The notes under the pieces were generated by a model, which was not told where the DNA came from, did no database searches, and saw only the letters and a program-made list of their open reading frames with translations. A DNA stretch of 50,475 nucleotides from JBFFXF01 sp041569895 (GTDB lineage Bacteria; Planctomycetota; UBA8108; JACQVS01). The position numbers and the translations under genes were made by a program. The stretch is taken from assembly GCA_041569895.1 (NCBI GenBank), contig JBFFXF010000009.1, forward strand, positions 1 to 50,475. Reading direction: 5' to 3'. Below, piece by piece: positions 1 through 8,941 of the stretch. Within the stretch, counting starts at the first letter, position 1, and each line of letters opens with the position of its first letter.

Positions 1-3000
1 ACAGGTCGCCCGGCAGGGTGAACCTGTCGGGAGCCACGACCCCTGGGTCGGAGAAATCGACGGTCGGCTCGAGGAGGCGCTTCAGCGGATTGCCGATGTC
101 GATCACGTCGATGCCCAGCTGCAGCGTCTCCTGCAGCAGCTCGAAGGCCGGCTCGACGCTGACGGCGAGCTCGAGGTCTCCGAGGGAGCCGATGACCAGG
201 ACGCCGGTCGCGCTCTCGTTCGTCACCATGGCGCCCGTTGCTGTCGGGGTGACCGTCAGCACGGTGGGCGTGACGGCTTCGATTCGGTACCTGCCGTCAC
301 TCCCGGTGGAGCCGAGGACGTCGACGATCTGTCCCGAAACGAACCCGTCATCGATCCAGCTGCCGTCCTGGCGCGAAATGGTGCCGGTTCCGGTCCCGGG
401 GGCGAACGTCAGGTCCGCGGCCACTCTCGGTCCGGAGATCTCCGGCAGGGCGATGAGATCGAAGAGATCGATGCTGCCGTCTCCATCGTTGTCCTCGAAG
501 GCCTCGATGAGCTCCGTCAGCGTTACCCTCCCTCCGGGGACCGACTCGCCGGTGGTCGGGTCCGTGCCGTTGATGCCGGCGAAGACGTTCGCCGACAGCT
601 GGCCGTCGCCGATCAGCCCGATACTGACGAACTCGCCGAACATGGCCGACGCCGTGAATCCTCCGGGAGCGGAGAGGTTGAAGTCCGCGCCGATGATGGC
701 GTCCTCGATGAAAAACCGGTCCGTGAGGGAGGCTCCACCGATCGCCTCCCCATCGATGACTCCATCCGGTTCGACGGGGGCCAGCGCGTCCGTCTTGAAG
801 AGGCCGAGGCGGGTGGCGGCTGGCGAGCGATTGGTCATCTGGACACGAAAGAGCTCCTGGCCAGCGGCGAGCGCCCCGGCGGCGTCGCGCTGGACCGTGT
901 TGTCGATGAGCTTGAAGCCCGTTCGCGCGTCGTTGAGGGTCGCCGTGACGGCGCCGGCCGTGGCGCTGCCGATGATGACCAGGACGTCTCCCAGCGTTGC
1001 GCCGGGTGCCGTCGCGTCGTCGAGGGTGACGGCGAAGCTCCTGCCGTCGCTCACACGAATGATGAGATCAGCGCTGCCGGCGGTCTGATCGGGTGCGAGG
1101 CCGAGCCCGGTGACCGCCGGATCGGTGGGTGCTGCGGTCACCCTGAAGTTCGTGATCCCGGGTGACGTGATGATCAGCCGGTTGCCGATCGAGTCGACCG
1201 TGAAGTCCTCGGGCAGGAGGCGTTCCCCGTTGGCACTCCTGGCCCGCAGCGCCGTTTCGACATCGATCACGAGATCGAGGATGTTCCTGTTCGACGCTGT
1301 TTCACTCGCCGGAACGACGATCGACACCGGCACCCGATTGTCGACCTGGACCTGAAACGTCGCGTCTCCCGAGAGTCGTCCGACATTCGAGCGCAGCGGC
1401 TGCGTCGCGCTCAGGGAGGGCGGTGTCGTCCCCGTGGTTGTCGCCGTCTGTCTGGCGGAGAAGCCGAGGTCGGACACGAAGGGGTTACCCGTCGTGGACG
1501 TGATCTCGAAGGTTCCCACGGTGTCGTCGATCGCGAGGAACATGAGGCGGGACCCATCGAGCGCGGCGCTCACCCTGCCTCCGATTGCAGTCGTCTGAAG
1601 CGCAGCGTTGATCGCAGCGACGAGCTCCTGCGCTGTTGTGAACCCGGCGGTCGTGTCCCGGCTCACGACGACATTGACGGGCGCAGCACCATCGATCGAG
1701 ACAGAGAATGTCGCGTTCCCGCTGAGCCGGCCGACGGCGGTGATCGCGTCCCGGGGCGCCGTGACCGCAAGCGCCGTCTTGATGGGCGCGACGCCGGTGT
1801 CGTCGAGCACGTCCGCGAGCGTCGTCCCCGTCTGGAGCTCCCTGCTCGGGTCGGGATCCCCGAGGTCGATTCCCAGCGTCAGGCTCAGCCCTGCGGACGC
1901 ATCGAGCATCACGGTCGCATCGCTCTCGACGGAGACTAGGGGAGCGAGATCAAGATCGAAGTCGATCGGGAGCTCTACCGACGGGAGCTCGTGCGCCAGG
2001 TCGATGCTGTAAGTGATCTCCTCAGTCGCCGGATCGTAGTTGGCGCCGATGGCGTCGAAGTCCAGTCCGAGAATTTCGGCGAACCGGATCGCAAGTTCTC
2101 CCGCGGTGGCGAACGCCGGTGCGAACTGCCCGCCCTCCTCCACTTCCAGGAGCTTGTCCACATCGTTCCGCGGTGGCTGACCCGGCTCCCCGTTGTCGTT
2201 GTCGAGGCCGTCGATCCCGTCGTCGCCATCGTCGAACAGCAGCGTGTCCGACAGCATATCTGCGAAGTCGAGAATTCCCCTGACTGCGTCGCTTGCGAAC
2301 GGAATCTGAACTGACGCGAAGACCTCGGACTCCCGAAGCTCCTCGAGCCAGTCGGCGAATTGCTTCAGCGTGACGATGAGGTCGACCGCGGTGAAGTTCA
2401 GGAAGCTGCTCAGGTCGGGCAGCCGGAGCTCCGGACTGGGAATGTCTCCCTCGAAGAGGTTATCGTCGCTGAAGAAGACGCCGGCATTCAGGGGGAGTTG
2501 TACCCCCGCGAGGAGCGGCGCCATCGGCAGTGCAACATCGAGACCGAGAACGGCGTCCAGATCGACCAGATCGAGGATGCTGGTGTCGATGATCTCTGCC
2601 AGTGTGATTCGCCCTTCGCCGCTCGGATCGACCAGCCCGAGCGTTACGGCGCCGTCGAGCTGGATCCCCGCGCCCTCCAGGATGTCGATTCCGAGGAAGC
2701 CGATACTGGCGCTGAAGTCGAGCGGCACGTCGAGCGAGACGCGCGCTGTCGGCGGGACGTTGATCTCGACGAAGAATGCCTCGCTCAACGACGGAAGCGC
2801 TCCGACGTCGACTCCGAAAGTGACGTCGACCTCGACACCCGCGGTCACTTCGAGTCCGAGATCGCCCTCGACCTGCAGACCGATCTCCCCGATCGCCGCG
2901 TCGAAGTCGAGCGCGATGCGCTCCGTCTCTTCAATAAGCAGCTCCACGTCGAACGTTACGACGCCGTCATCGATGGAGACCCCCACGCCGAGGCCCTCGA

Positions 3001-6000
3001 AGAGGATCTCGGCGAGTCGCTCGTCGACCCCGTCGAGAACGCCGAAGACGCCGAAAACGGACGGTCGATCGGTGCCGGCGAAGTACTCGTCGAGAGGACC
3101 CGAGATGGTGTGCTCGACGATGCTGCTGAAACTGACGAGCTCTCCCAGAGTTCTCCCGAGGAACGGGATTTCTGTCGCCATGACGGAGGAGCGGTCAAGG
3201 TCCGCCGTGAGGCTCTCGAGGGCATCGACGCCGGCGAGGACCCCTTCGATGATCAAGTCGTTGATCGCGTCGATCGCATCGCTTCCCTCGATTCGGATTC
3301 CGCTCGGATCGTTCACGTCAGGCAAGATGACCGAGAGGTCCGCACGGGAGAGCTCGAGTCCGAAGGCCGAAAACGACACTGTCGCCTGGAGCCGGACATC
3401 GTCCTCCGTGTCACTCCCCAGAATCCTCACCGTTCCCAAGTCGGTGATGGACGCCGGCGACAGCTCGTGGAGCCGGATCCGACCATCCAGTTCGCCGGTA
3501 AAGGGGTCGTTACCGGGCTCCTTGAGATCGATCTCGATCCGGACGTCGTCCGCAATCTCGAGTGTCGCGTCCTCGATCAACACGCTCACGAACCCGAAAT
3601 CGCCGCCAGCGTCGACGACACCGTCGATTCGAACACGGTCAACGACGAACTCGGGGACGTCGAGATCATCCGCGTCGATAAAGAACCCCGCATCGTCGAG
3701 GCCGACGACGAGGCGAAGGTGTACGTCGGCCGTGATGTCGACGTCTCCTCCCAGGAACAGGGCCCCATCGAAGGCCTCGAGATCGAGCGCGGCGAGCCCG
3801 GAAAGCGACTTGTTTATCTCCACGTCGATACGGAATTCCGTGCTCTCGTCGAGGACCTGGACGTTGCCATCGACGGAGTCGAGTCCGTCGAGCGCCTGCC
3901 GCAGAGCTTCGACCGTCGGAATTCGATCCGTCCCGATGTCATCGATCCGGAACGCTCCCTCACCGGTCTCGATGAGCCGGCGGATGAGCCCCTCGACCCC
4001 GATGTCGGTCGAGGCGAGGCGCTGTGGGCGGGTCAGCGGCCGCAACAGGGATGGGTCGCTCGCGGGAGGCGCGCGCGGAACGCGACCGGCGACGGAGCTC
4101 CCGAGATCGGTCACGAAGATGCCGGCGGCGATGTCCGCGAGCTCGGCTCCCGGATCCCTTTCGGCCATATCCTCGGTCGACTCGCGGAAACGAGAAAGCA
4201 GATTCAGCTGATTGAAAGCTCGGAGGTCGCCGATCTGCTCGACTCGATTGACGATCAGCTCCCTCAGACCTCCGACATTGACGTCGAACCCATCGCTTAC
4301 GAGGATCGAGTCGCCCGTGTCGAGCGTGATCCGCAGCGTGTCGTCGTCCCCGGGGCCTCCGTCATAGACCACCCGTAGTGGCTCGACGCCCTGAATCGTG
4401 AGGATGTCGTTGTCACCCTCTCCGCGGATCGAGATCTCTCCCGGAACGTCTAACGGCACGCGCGAGACGACCTGGCTGTCGACGACGATCTCGAGCTGGA
4501 CGGGGTTCGCCTCCGACGGTCGGAGGACGATCTCGTTGGGAGAGCCATCACCCGTGACTTCGAGGACCGCCGGACGGACGAGCTCGCCTCGGTCGTCGTC
4601 GAGCTCGAGCTTCCAGACGCCGCGGCCGAGCGTGGCGACGTGAACGACGTCCTTCTGTGGGTCTCCCGCATCGCTCGGGACGAGGTATGACGTGAAATCG
4701 ATGTCGCGGACCGGCGCGTTCGGCAGGCCGAGGCCGAGCTCCGACCAATCGTATCCCGTGCCGGAGCGGCCGATGTCGACCGCTCGAAATACGCCCTCGC
4801 GCCCACCGACGAGGATTACCTTCGTTCCGGGACCGAGTCCCGGATCCGGAACCGTGACGACCTCGATGGCGTGGATGTCGGTGAGCGAGTCAGCGAGCGA
4901 GCCGGTGATCTGGTGGGCTTTGCGCTCGCCCTTCTCGTTCACGAAGGTCCGGAATACGGAAGCGCTTCGGTTCGTGCCGCGTCCGGCGACGTAGGCTACC
5001 CGCCAGTCATCCGGATCAACCACGATGTCCGTGATCCAGTCGAGCCCGCCAAACTCCGGGAAGGGAGTGTACGTCACCGCGTTCTGACCGGGACGCCGTT
5101 CGCCGAAGAGATTGCCGCGCGCCACGTACGCGATACGGGCTCCGTCGGAATGACCGTAGGCGATCGCCGTGACCGGGGGGGTTCCGCCGCTCGGCAGGTT
5201 CTCCGGGACCTTCCGGACCGTGTCGCCGCGGTCGAAGCTCTCGTAGAGGCCGGCGAAACCGAACATGATCCGCTCGGGCTTCACGGCACTGACGACGAGA
5301 GGCATGATATCGAAATCGCCGGAGCGGTAGATCTTGCGATCCGCCGCCTTGAGGCCGCTCAGAAACGCTCCTGGCGTGCTCCTCTTGGCGAGATTGACGT
5401 GGGTCTCCTCGGAGAGCGTCCCGCCCGTGAACTTCCGTCTCAGCAGCGAGCCGAGGTTGTTGCCGAGCGAGTACCGGTAGACGTCGGCGCCCTCCACGCC
5501 GACAGCCTGGGAGCCTCCGTCGCCGCCGAGCACGTTGTACTCGAATGGCGACGTCATCGCTCCGAGCACCTCAACCCAACTTCCGTCCGGGCGCTCCTCG
5601 ATCACGCCGTTATCCTGCGTGCCGACGAGGAGGACCTGTGCCACCGGGTCGAACGCCACGGAGTAGACTTCCGTGAGGCTGAGGTTTCCGTTGAGGGACT
5701 CCCAGGATCGGTTTGCCCCGGCCGGCGAGAGGAGCCGATAAATGCCGCCGTCGTCCACCTGGATCAGGTCGAACAGACCGAGCTGGAGGGCGTCGTCCTG
5801 AAAGACGATGGCCCGGGAGTCCGCGTGCGGCGCCGTCTGATTGGCGTGATCGCAGACGATCGGCGTCCAGTTCACGCTTCCGGCGGCGCCGACCACTCCA
5901 CGGACGACCGCCCCGTGGTATCCGACGCAGCCGTCCAGGAACTCATGCTCGAATCCGTCGAAGTCGAGGTCGAACGACTCCTGTCGGTCGCCTGCCATGT

Positions 6001-8095
6001 AGAGGACGCTCGGGTCTTGCGGATCGACCTCGAAGGAGAAGTTCTTCTCCGCCTGTCCGCCCGGATGGATGTTGACGATGGGGCGGTCCAGCTCCTCCCA
6101 GCGATCGGAGAGGTCGTCCCATGCGTAGATCGCCGCTAGTTGCTCCAGCTCCTCGCCGTCGAAAGTGAGCGTGTCGATGACCCCGGCGTAAAGGACGGTC
6201 GTCGAGATCGCATCGCGCGCGCCGGTCAGCCGAATGCGGGACGTCTTCGTGAAGTCGGGCGCATCCACAAGCCCGGGGCTCAGCTGTGGGGTGAGGAGCG
6301 GCGACCAGGTCACGCCGTTGACGCTGCGGTAAATGCCGCTCGCGTCGCCTATTCCGAAATCGAAGTCCCGGAGGGCCGCGTAGAACTCGAGATCGCCGGA
6401 GGTGCCCACGACCTCGAGGTCGAAGACGGAGCCCTTCGGCAGGTTGCCCGTGCCGGTATCCAGGACCCAGGTCGTACCGAGGTCTTCGCTCCGATATATG
6501 CCTCCCCGGTCGACCTCGCCGATCTCGAAGAGTGTCGATACGAGGAGGCGCGTGCTCCCGCCGTCAGCGACGGCAACGACGTCGGTGATGGTGAGATCCC
6601 CGAACACATCCGCGCCGAGAAGTCTCCAGCTCCAAGTGCCGTCCTGACCGAGTGTGCCCTCGAGTACTCCGACCCCCGTGCCTCCCTCGTTGGAGTTGCT
6701 GAAGTTCCCCGTCCCGGCGTAGACGACGTTCGGCCGGAGGGGATCGATCGCGAGGGCTCCGATCGCGAGTGACGGGAACTCGTCGGTGAGCGGGGTCCAC
6801 TCGACGGTCGAGTCGCGGCCGTTGATCGTCCACCAGACGCCGCCGTTCGTCGCGCCGACGAAGATGATACCGGGGTCGTCCGGGTGAACGAGTACGGACT
6901 GGATCGCACCGATCGTCGAGTCTTCCGGGATTCCCTGGACCGCCTCCGTGCTCGAGACGTGGACGGGACCGACTTCGACCCAGGAAGGGGGAGGAGCTTC
7001 CCTCCAGGCGACGGTCACTGCAGCGCCGCCGCCTTGCCGGTCGTCACCCCGGGCGATCGCGCGGCGGGATGCGTCGTTATACTGAGGTGTTTGGAGTTCG
7101 GGCTCTGGCTCCACCCGCTCATTTCGTCGGACGCGGGTGCCAATGTCGAGTGTAACGCCGTCCTCGATCATCGCGCCGGACCCCACGCGGACGCGGTCCG
7201 AGATCACCACCTCGCGGCCCACGACCGCTTGCCGTCCCATTCGGACCTGGGAGCCAATCGTCGACGCCACGCCGATGCTGACCTGGCGGCCGATACGGGT
7301 ATGCTGGCCAATGGCGACGGGCCCGACGCCGCGCGCGTCGACGCTGATATCGACGGCGCCGACGACCGTGCCCTTGCCGATTCTCGTTCGCTCACCGACG
7401 ACTGCCCCGTCGCCGATGATCGCCTTGCCCCCGATCGTGACTCTGTCGCCCAGCTCGACGCCATCGCCTATGGATGCGCCGCGTCCGACGCGCGTTCTGG
7501 ATCCGACGCTGACGTCGTCTCCGAGCACTGCGCCCCGGCCGATTCGTGCCTCCGGGGTGATCTGGATCTTCACACTTCCGGCGACCGGCGGGGCCCTGGC
7601 GTCGGAGACCAGGTACTCGAGCGTGTCGGTGCCGTTGAATCCTGGATTGCGCGTGTAGATGAGGACGCCGTCGTCGGTGAGCTCGACGGTGCCGAAGTCG
7701 ACGCCCTCGACCGCGATGACGGACAGCGGGTCGCCGTCCGGATCGGTGTCGTTGTCGAGGACGCGGATCTCGATCGGCTCGCCCGTCTTCGTGGAGACGA
7801 CGTCGTCCTCGACGACCGGCGGACTGTTCTCCGCCTCGGCCGCCGCTCCGTGATCATCGTCGCCCCAGTCGACGAGCGGACCGTCGAGTTCCTCGGTCTC
7901 CGGCGCGAGGAGCTCGGAGGACTCCGTCGGCTCCTCGGGATCCGGATCCAGCCCATCCGCCGACAGCAGGATCCGGGGCTCGAGGGCCTCGACGCGGAAG
8001 TCGGGGCGGTCATCGAGCGTCACGCCCTCGCTGCGCGGAGCGAGCCCGATGGCGTCGAAGAAGCGGTTCAGGCCTCGTCTCGACGGAGTCGACAC
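1..8095 (-). CDS. Giant LEPR-XLL surface protein A (C-terminus off window)
   Basis: Partial gene read leftwards; 2698 codons are present and the frame is open to base 2. I checked the frame at several points (near 7987, 5162, 4382, 2942, 1982, 1502 and 2) and found no stop. The chosen start is GTG at 8095, with AGGA five bases upstream; no ATG lies in frame nearby. Visible order: LEPR-XLL motif ALEPRILLSADGL (from residue 37); a cadherin-like Big_9-type domain (about residues 96-178, motif DNDTDPDGDP); about 145 residues of hexapeptide beta-helix (181-325); a BNR/sortilin-like beta-propeller (366-1180); a short RTX-like GGPGDD stretch; long GFLG-type repeats with EF-hand-like loops; three FliD-IN-like repeats (bases 1730-800); and a further GFLG unit at the left edge. 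Known of the family: LEPR-XLL proteins are very large exported proteins, common in Planctomycetes. Inference: a secreted calcium-binding surface protein, paralogous to the gene at 16463-49978. It has no metzincin site in the part visible. Confidence 0.9.
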   Translation of the reverse strand, partial: MSTPSRRGLNRFFDAIGLAPRSEGVTLDDRPDFRVEALEPRILLSADGLDPDPEEPTESSELLAPETEELDGPLVDWGDDDHGAAAEAENSPPVVEDDVVSTKTGEPIEIRVLDNDTDPDGDPLSVIAVEGVDFGTVELTDDGVLIYTRNPGFNGTDTLEYLVSDARAPPVAGSVKIQITPEARIGRGAVLGDDVSVGSRTRVGRGASIGDGVELGDRVTIGGKAIIGDGAVVGERTRIGKGTVVGAVDISVDARGVGPVAIGQHTRIGRQVSIGVASTIGSQVRMGRQAVVGREVVISDRVRVGSGAMIEDGVTLDIGTRVRRNERVEPEPELQTPQYNDASRRAIARGDDRQGGGAAVTVAWREAPPPSWVEVGPVHVSSTEAVQGIPEDSTIGAIQSVLVHPDDPGIIFVGATNGGVWWTINGRDSTVEWTPLTDEFPSLAIGALAIDPLRPNVVYAGTGNFSNSNEGGTGVGVLEGTLGQDGTWSWRLLGADVFGDLTITDVVAVADGGSTRLLVSTLFEIGEVDRGGIYRSEDLGTTWVLDTGTGNLPKGSVFDLEVVGTSGDLEFYAALRDFDFGIGDASGIYRSVNGVTWSPLLTPQLSPGLVDAPDFTKTSRIRLTGARDAISTTVLYAGVIDTLTFDGEELEQLAAIYAWDDLSDRWEELDRPIVNIHPGGQAEKNFSFEVDPQDPSVLYMAGDRQESFDLDFDGFEHEFLDGCVGYHGAVVRGVVGAAGSVNWTPIVCDHANQTAPHADSRAIVFQDDALQLGLFDLIQVDDGGIYRLLSPAGANRSWESLNGNLSLTEVYSVAFDPVAQVLLVGTQDNGVIEERPDGSWVEVLGAMTSPFEYNVLGGDGGSQAVGVEGADVYRYSLGNNLGSLLRRKFTGGTLSEETHVNLAKRSTPGAFLSGLKAADRKIYRSGDFDIMPLVVSAVKPERIMFGFAGLYESFDRGDTVRKVPENLPSGGTPPVTAIAYGHSDGARIAYVARGNLFGERRPGQNAVTYTPFPEFGGLDWITDIVVDPDDWRVAYVAGRGTNRSASVFRTFVNEKGERKAHQITGSLADSLTDIHAIEVVTVPDPGLGPGTKVILVGGREGVFRAVDIGRSGTGYDWSELGLGLPNAPVRDIDFTSYLVPSDAGDPQKDVVHVATLGRGVWKLELDDDRGELVRPAVLEVTGDGSPNEIVLRPSEANPVQLEIVVDSQVVSRVPLDVPGEISIRGEGDNDILTIQGVEPLRVVYDGGPGDDDTLRITLDTGDSILVSDGFDVNVGGLRELIVNRVEQIGDLRAFNQLNLLSRFRESTEDMAERDPGAELADIAAGIFVTDLGSSVAGRVPRAPPASDPSLLRPLTRPQRLASTDIGVEGLIRRLIETGEGAFRIDDIGTDRIPTVEALRQALDGLDSVDGNVQVLDESTEFRIDVEINKSLSGLAALDLEAFDGALFLGGDVDITADVHLRLVVGLDDAGFFIDADDLDVPEFVVDRVRIDGVVDAGGDFGFVSVLIEDATLEIADDVRIEIDLKEPGNDPFTGELDGRIRLHELSPASITDLGTVRILGSDTEDDVRLQATVSFSAFGLELSRADLSVILPDVNDPSGIRIEGSDAIDAINDLIIEGVLAGVDALESLTADLDRSSVMATEIPFLGRTLGELVSFSSIVEHTISGPLDEYFAGTDRPSVFGVFGVLDGVDERLAEILFEGLGVGVSIDDGVVTFDVELLIEETERIALDFDAAIGEIGLQVEGDLGLEVTAGVEVDVTFGVDVGALPSLSEAFFVEINVPPTARVSLDVPLDFSASIGFLGIDILEGAGIQLDGAVTLGLVDPSGEGRITLAEIIDTSILDLVDLDAVLGLDVALPMAPLLAGVQLPLNAGVFFSDDNLFEGDIPSPELRLPDLSSFLNFTAVDLIVTLKQFADWLEELRESEVFASVQIPFASDAVRGILDFADMLSDTLLFDDGDDGIDGLDNDNGEPGQPPRNDVDKLLEVEEGGQFAPAFATAGELAIRFAEILGLDFDAIGANYDPATEEITYSIDLAHELPSVELPIDFDLDLAPLVSVESDATVMLDASAGLSLTLGIDLGDPDPSRELQTGTTLADVLDDTGVAPIKTALAVTAPRDAITAVGRLSGNATFSVSIDGAAPVNVVVSRDTTAGFTTAQELVAAINAALQTTAIGGRVSAALDGSRLMFLAIDDTVGTFEITSTTGNPFVSDLGFSARQTATTTGTTPPSLSATQPLRSNVGRLSGDATFQVQVDNRVPVSIVVPASETASNRNILDLVIDVETALRARSANGERLLPEDFTVDSIGNRLIITSPGITNFRVTAAPTDPAVTGLGLAPDQTAGSADLIIRVSDGRSFAVTLDDATAPGATLGDVLVIIGSATAGAVTATLNDARTGFKLIDNTVQRDAAGALAAGQELFRVQMTNRSPAATRLGLFKTDALAPVEPDGVIDGEAIGGASLTDRFFIEDAIIGADFNLSAPGGFTASAMFGEFVSIGLIGDGQLSANVFAGINGTDPTTGESVPGGRVTLTELIEAFEDNDGDGSIDLFDLIALPEISGPRVAADLTFAPGTGTGTISRQDGSWIDDGFVSGQIVDVLGSTGSDGRYRIEAVTPTVLTVTPTATGAMVTNESATGVLVIGSLGDLELAVSVEPAFELLQETLQLGIDVIDIGNPLKRLLEPTVDFSDPGVVAPDRFTLPGDL
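800..1730 (-). repeat. Three FliD/flagellin-IN-like repeats in protein A
   Basis: Three consecutive ~85-95 residue units lie at about 1730-1460, 1385-1100 and 1083-800. Each opens with a short beta stretch such as ATFSVSIDG or ATFQVQVDN. Each then has a 'D/E-LVxxIxxAL' helix-like stretch, an 'xGSRLxF' or 'GNRLxI' stretch, and ends in LGF or LGL. The pattern resembles the flagellin hook IN motif. Seven similar units occur in protein B (29023-34575). Confidence 0.55.
7120..7557 (-). repeat. Hexapeptide (left-handed beta-helix) repeats of protein A
   Basis: About 145 residues follow the hexapeptide rule, with I/V/L every six residues followed by G, for example RIGRGAVLGDDVSVGSRTRV. This would give roughly eight coils. 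The block directly follows the cadherin-like domain at about 7560-7810 and directly precedes the beta-propeller. No catalytic transferase domain accompanies it, so a structural role is more likely than an acyltransferase role. Confidence 0.8.
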
Positions 8096-8100
8096 CGGTT

Positions 8101-8104
8101 TCCT
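8101..8104 (-). promoter_or_regulatory. Shine-Dalgarno of giant gene A
   Basis: AGGA on the minus strand sits five bases before the GTG at 8095. It supports the non-ATG start, because no ATG is in frame in the surrounding stretch. Confidence 0.5.
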
Positions 8105-8239
8105 GCAAGATCGATGAGCTGCGTCCCAGTCATGGCCCCTACCGGACAGACCCTTTAGTAAGTCCCATCCGGGCGAGCTTTCGTCGCCACCGAGCCGATT
8201 TTCTCGGCACTTCAACCGAAGTCGCTCTCCGGGCGAGGG

Positions 8240-8269
8240 TTCGCAACCGTGGGTCGCCTGGAGTACAAT
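8240..8269 (+). promoter_or_regulatory. Candidate promoter of the sigma-kinase operon
   Basis: A -10-like TACAAT lies at 8264-8269, with a weak -35-like TTCGCA (4 of 6 consensus bases) at 8240-8245 and an 18-base spacer. It lies about 80 bases before the sigma-factor ATG. The call is by eye only; in a GC-rich genome the AT-rich hexamer is notable but not proof. Confidence 0.35.
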
Positions 8270-8291
8270 CGTCGGCGAGGGTTCGGAACAG

Positions 8292-8320
8292 GCCCGGTCA
8301 CGGGCTCGATAGCTCTATCG
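8292..8320 (+). promoter_or_regulatory. Two adjacent dyads in the sigma-factor leader
   Basis: GCCCG-gtca-CGGGC at 8292-8305 is followed directly by the perfect inverted repeat CGATAG-ct-CTATCG at 8307-8320. Both lie between the candidate -10 box and the ATG at 8350. They could be an operator or a leader hairpin acting on expression of the sigma-kinase operon; which one cannot be told from sequence. Confidence 0.35.
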
Positions 8321-8349
8321 TGTTTTCCACTGCCTTCTTGCGGGCGCAC

Positions 8350-8922
8350 ATGTCCGACGCGGTGACACCGGGCGACCAGGTTCCCGATCTCGAGCGGTTC
8401 CGCGCCTATCTCGTGATCCTGGCGCGGATGGAGCTCGGGGCGCACCTGTGCGGCAAGATCTCGGCGTCGGACGTCGTTCAGGAGACCATGCTCGAGGCGG
8501 TCCGCGTCCCGCAACGCTTTCGCGATCGGTCGGAATCGGAGCAACTGGCGCTGCTGCGGAGGATGCTCGCCCGCAAGGCGGCGAGGGCGGGGCGCGACCT
8601 CGGCCGGCGGAAACGAGACGTGGCGCGGGAGCGGTCGCTCGATGCGGCGCTCGAGAGCTCCTCGGTGCGCTTGATGAACTGCCTCGCGGACAAGCAGCCG
8701 TCCCCGAGCGAGCGGGCGATTCAAAACGAACGGATCTTCGTCGTGGCCGACGCGATCGAGGCGCTGCCGGCGGCGCAGCGAGACGTTGTGCTGCTCCATT
8801 TCGTGGAGTCGCTGTCGACGGGCGAAATCGCGGCCCGGCTGGATCGGACTCCCGATTCCGTCAGCGGCCTCCTCCGCCGGGGGCTCAGAAAACTGCGCGA
8901 ATCCGTCGATCGCAGCCGGTGA
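8350..8922 (+). CDS. ECF-type RNA polymerase sigma factor, planctomycete type
   Basis: A 190-residue extracytoplasmic-function sigma factor that would direct RNA polymerase to a dedicated promoter set. Region 2 is visible around residues 14-85, with DVVQETMLEA at 41-50, typical of the planctomycete ECF group. Region 4 spans about 128-186, with ALPAAQRDVVLLHF and a helix-turn-helix ending in SGLLRRGLRKLRE. The linker is basic. I chose ATG 8350 because MSD...LERFRAYL is the usual opening of this group. A GTG at 8320 would add ten residues and overlap the dyad. Neither start has a clear ribosome site. The stop lies 19 bases before the kinase start, so the two genes form an operon, and the sigma factor is probably controlled by or through that kinase. 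Giant gene A is divergent and is a candidate target. Confidence 0.9.
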   Translation: MSDAVTPGDQVPDLERFRAYLVILARMELGAHLCGKISASDVVQETMLEAVRVPQRFRDRSESEQLALLRRMLARKAARAGRDLGRRKRDVARERSLDAALESSSVRLMNCLADKQPSPSERAIQNERIFVVADAIEALPAAQRDVVLLHFVESLSTGEIAARLDRTPDSVSGLLRRGLRKLRESVDRSR

Positions 8923-8929
8923 TTGAGTC

Positions 8930-8936
8930 GGAGGAG
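8930..8936 (+). promoter_or_regulatory. Strong Shine-Dalgarno of the kinase gene
   Basis: GGAGGAG ends five bases before the GTG at 8942. It fixes the non-ATG start of the kinase and lies in the short gap after the sigma-factor stop, consistent with one polycistronic message. Confidence 0.8.
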
Positions 8937-8941
8937 AACCT

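Noticed and set aside
18..8158. Plus-strand open frames over the first 8 kb (for example 2360-4378 and 6884-8158)
   Set aside because: They mirror protein A on the minus strand. They show no motifs, whereas the minus strand gives LEPR, Big_9-like, hexapeptide and propeller motifs in one continuous frame.
8165..8215. Short dyad GCCGA-ttttc-TCGGC upstream of gene A as a terminator
   Set aside because: The stem is only five bases, there is no U-run, and it lies between divergent genes.
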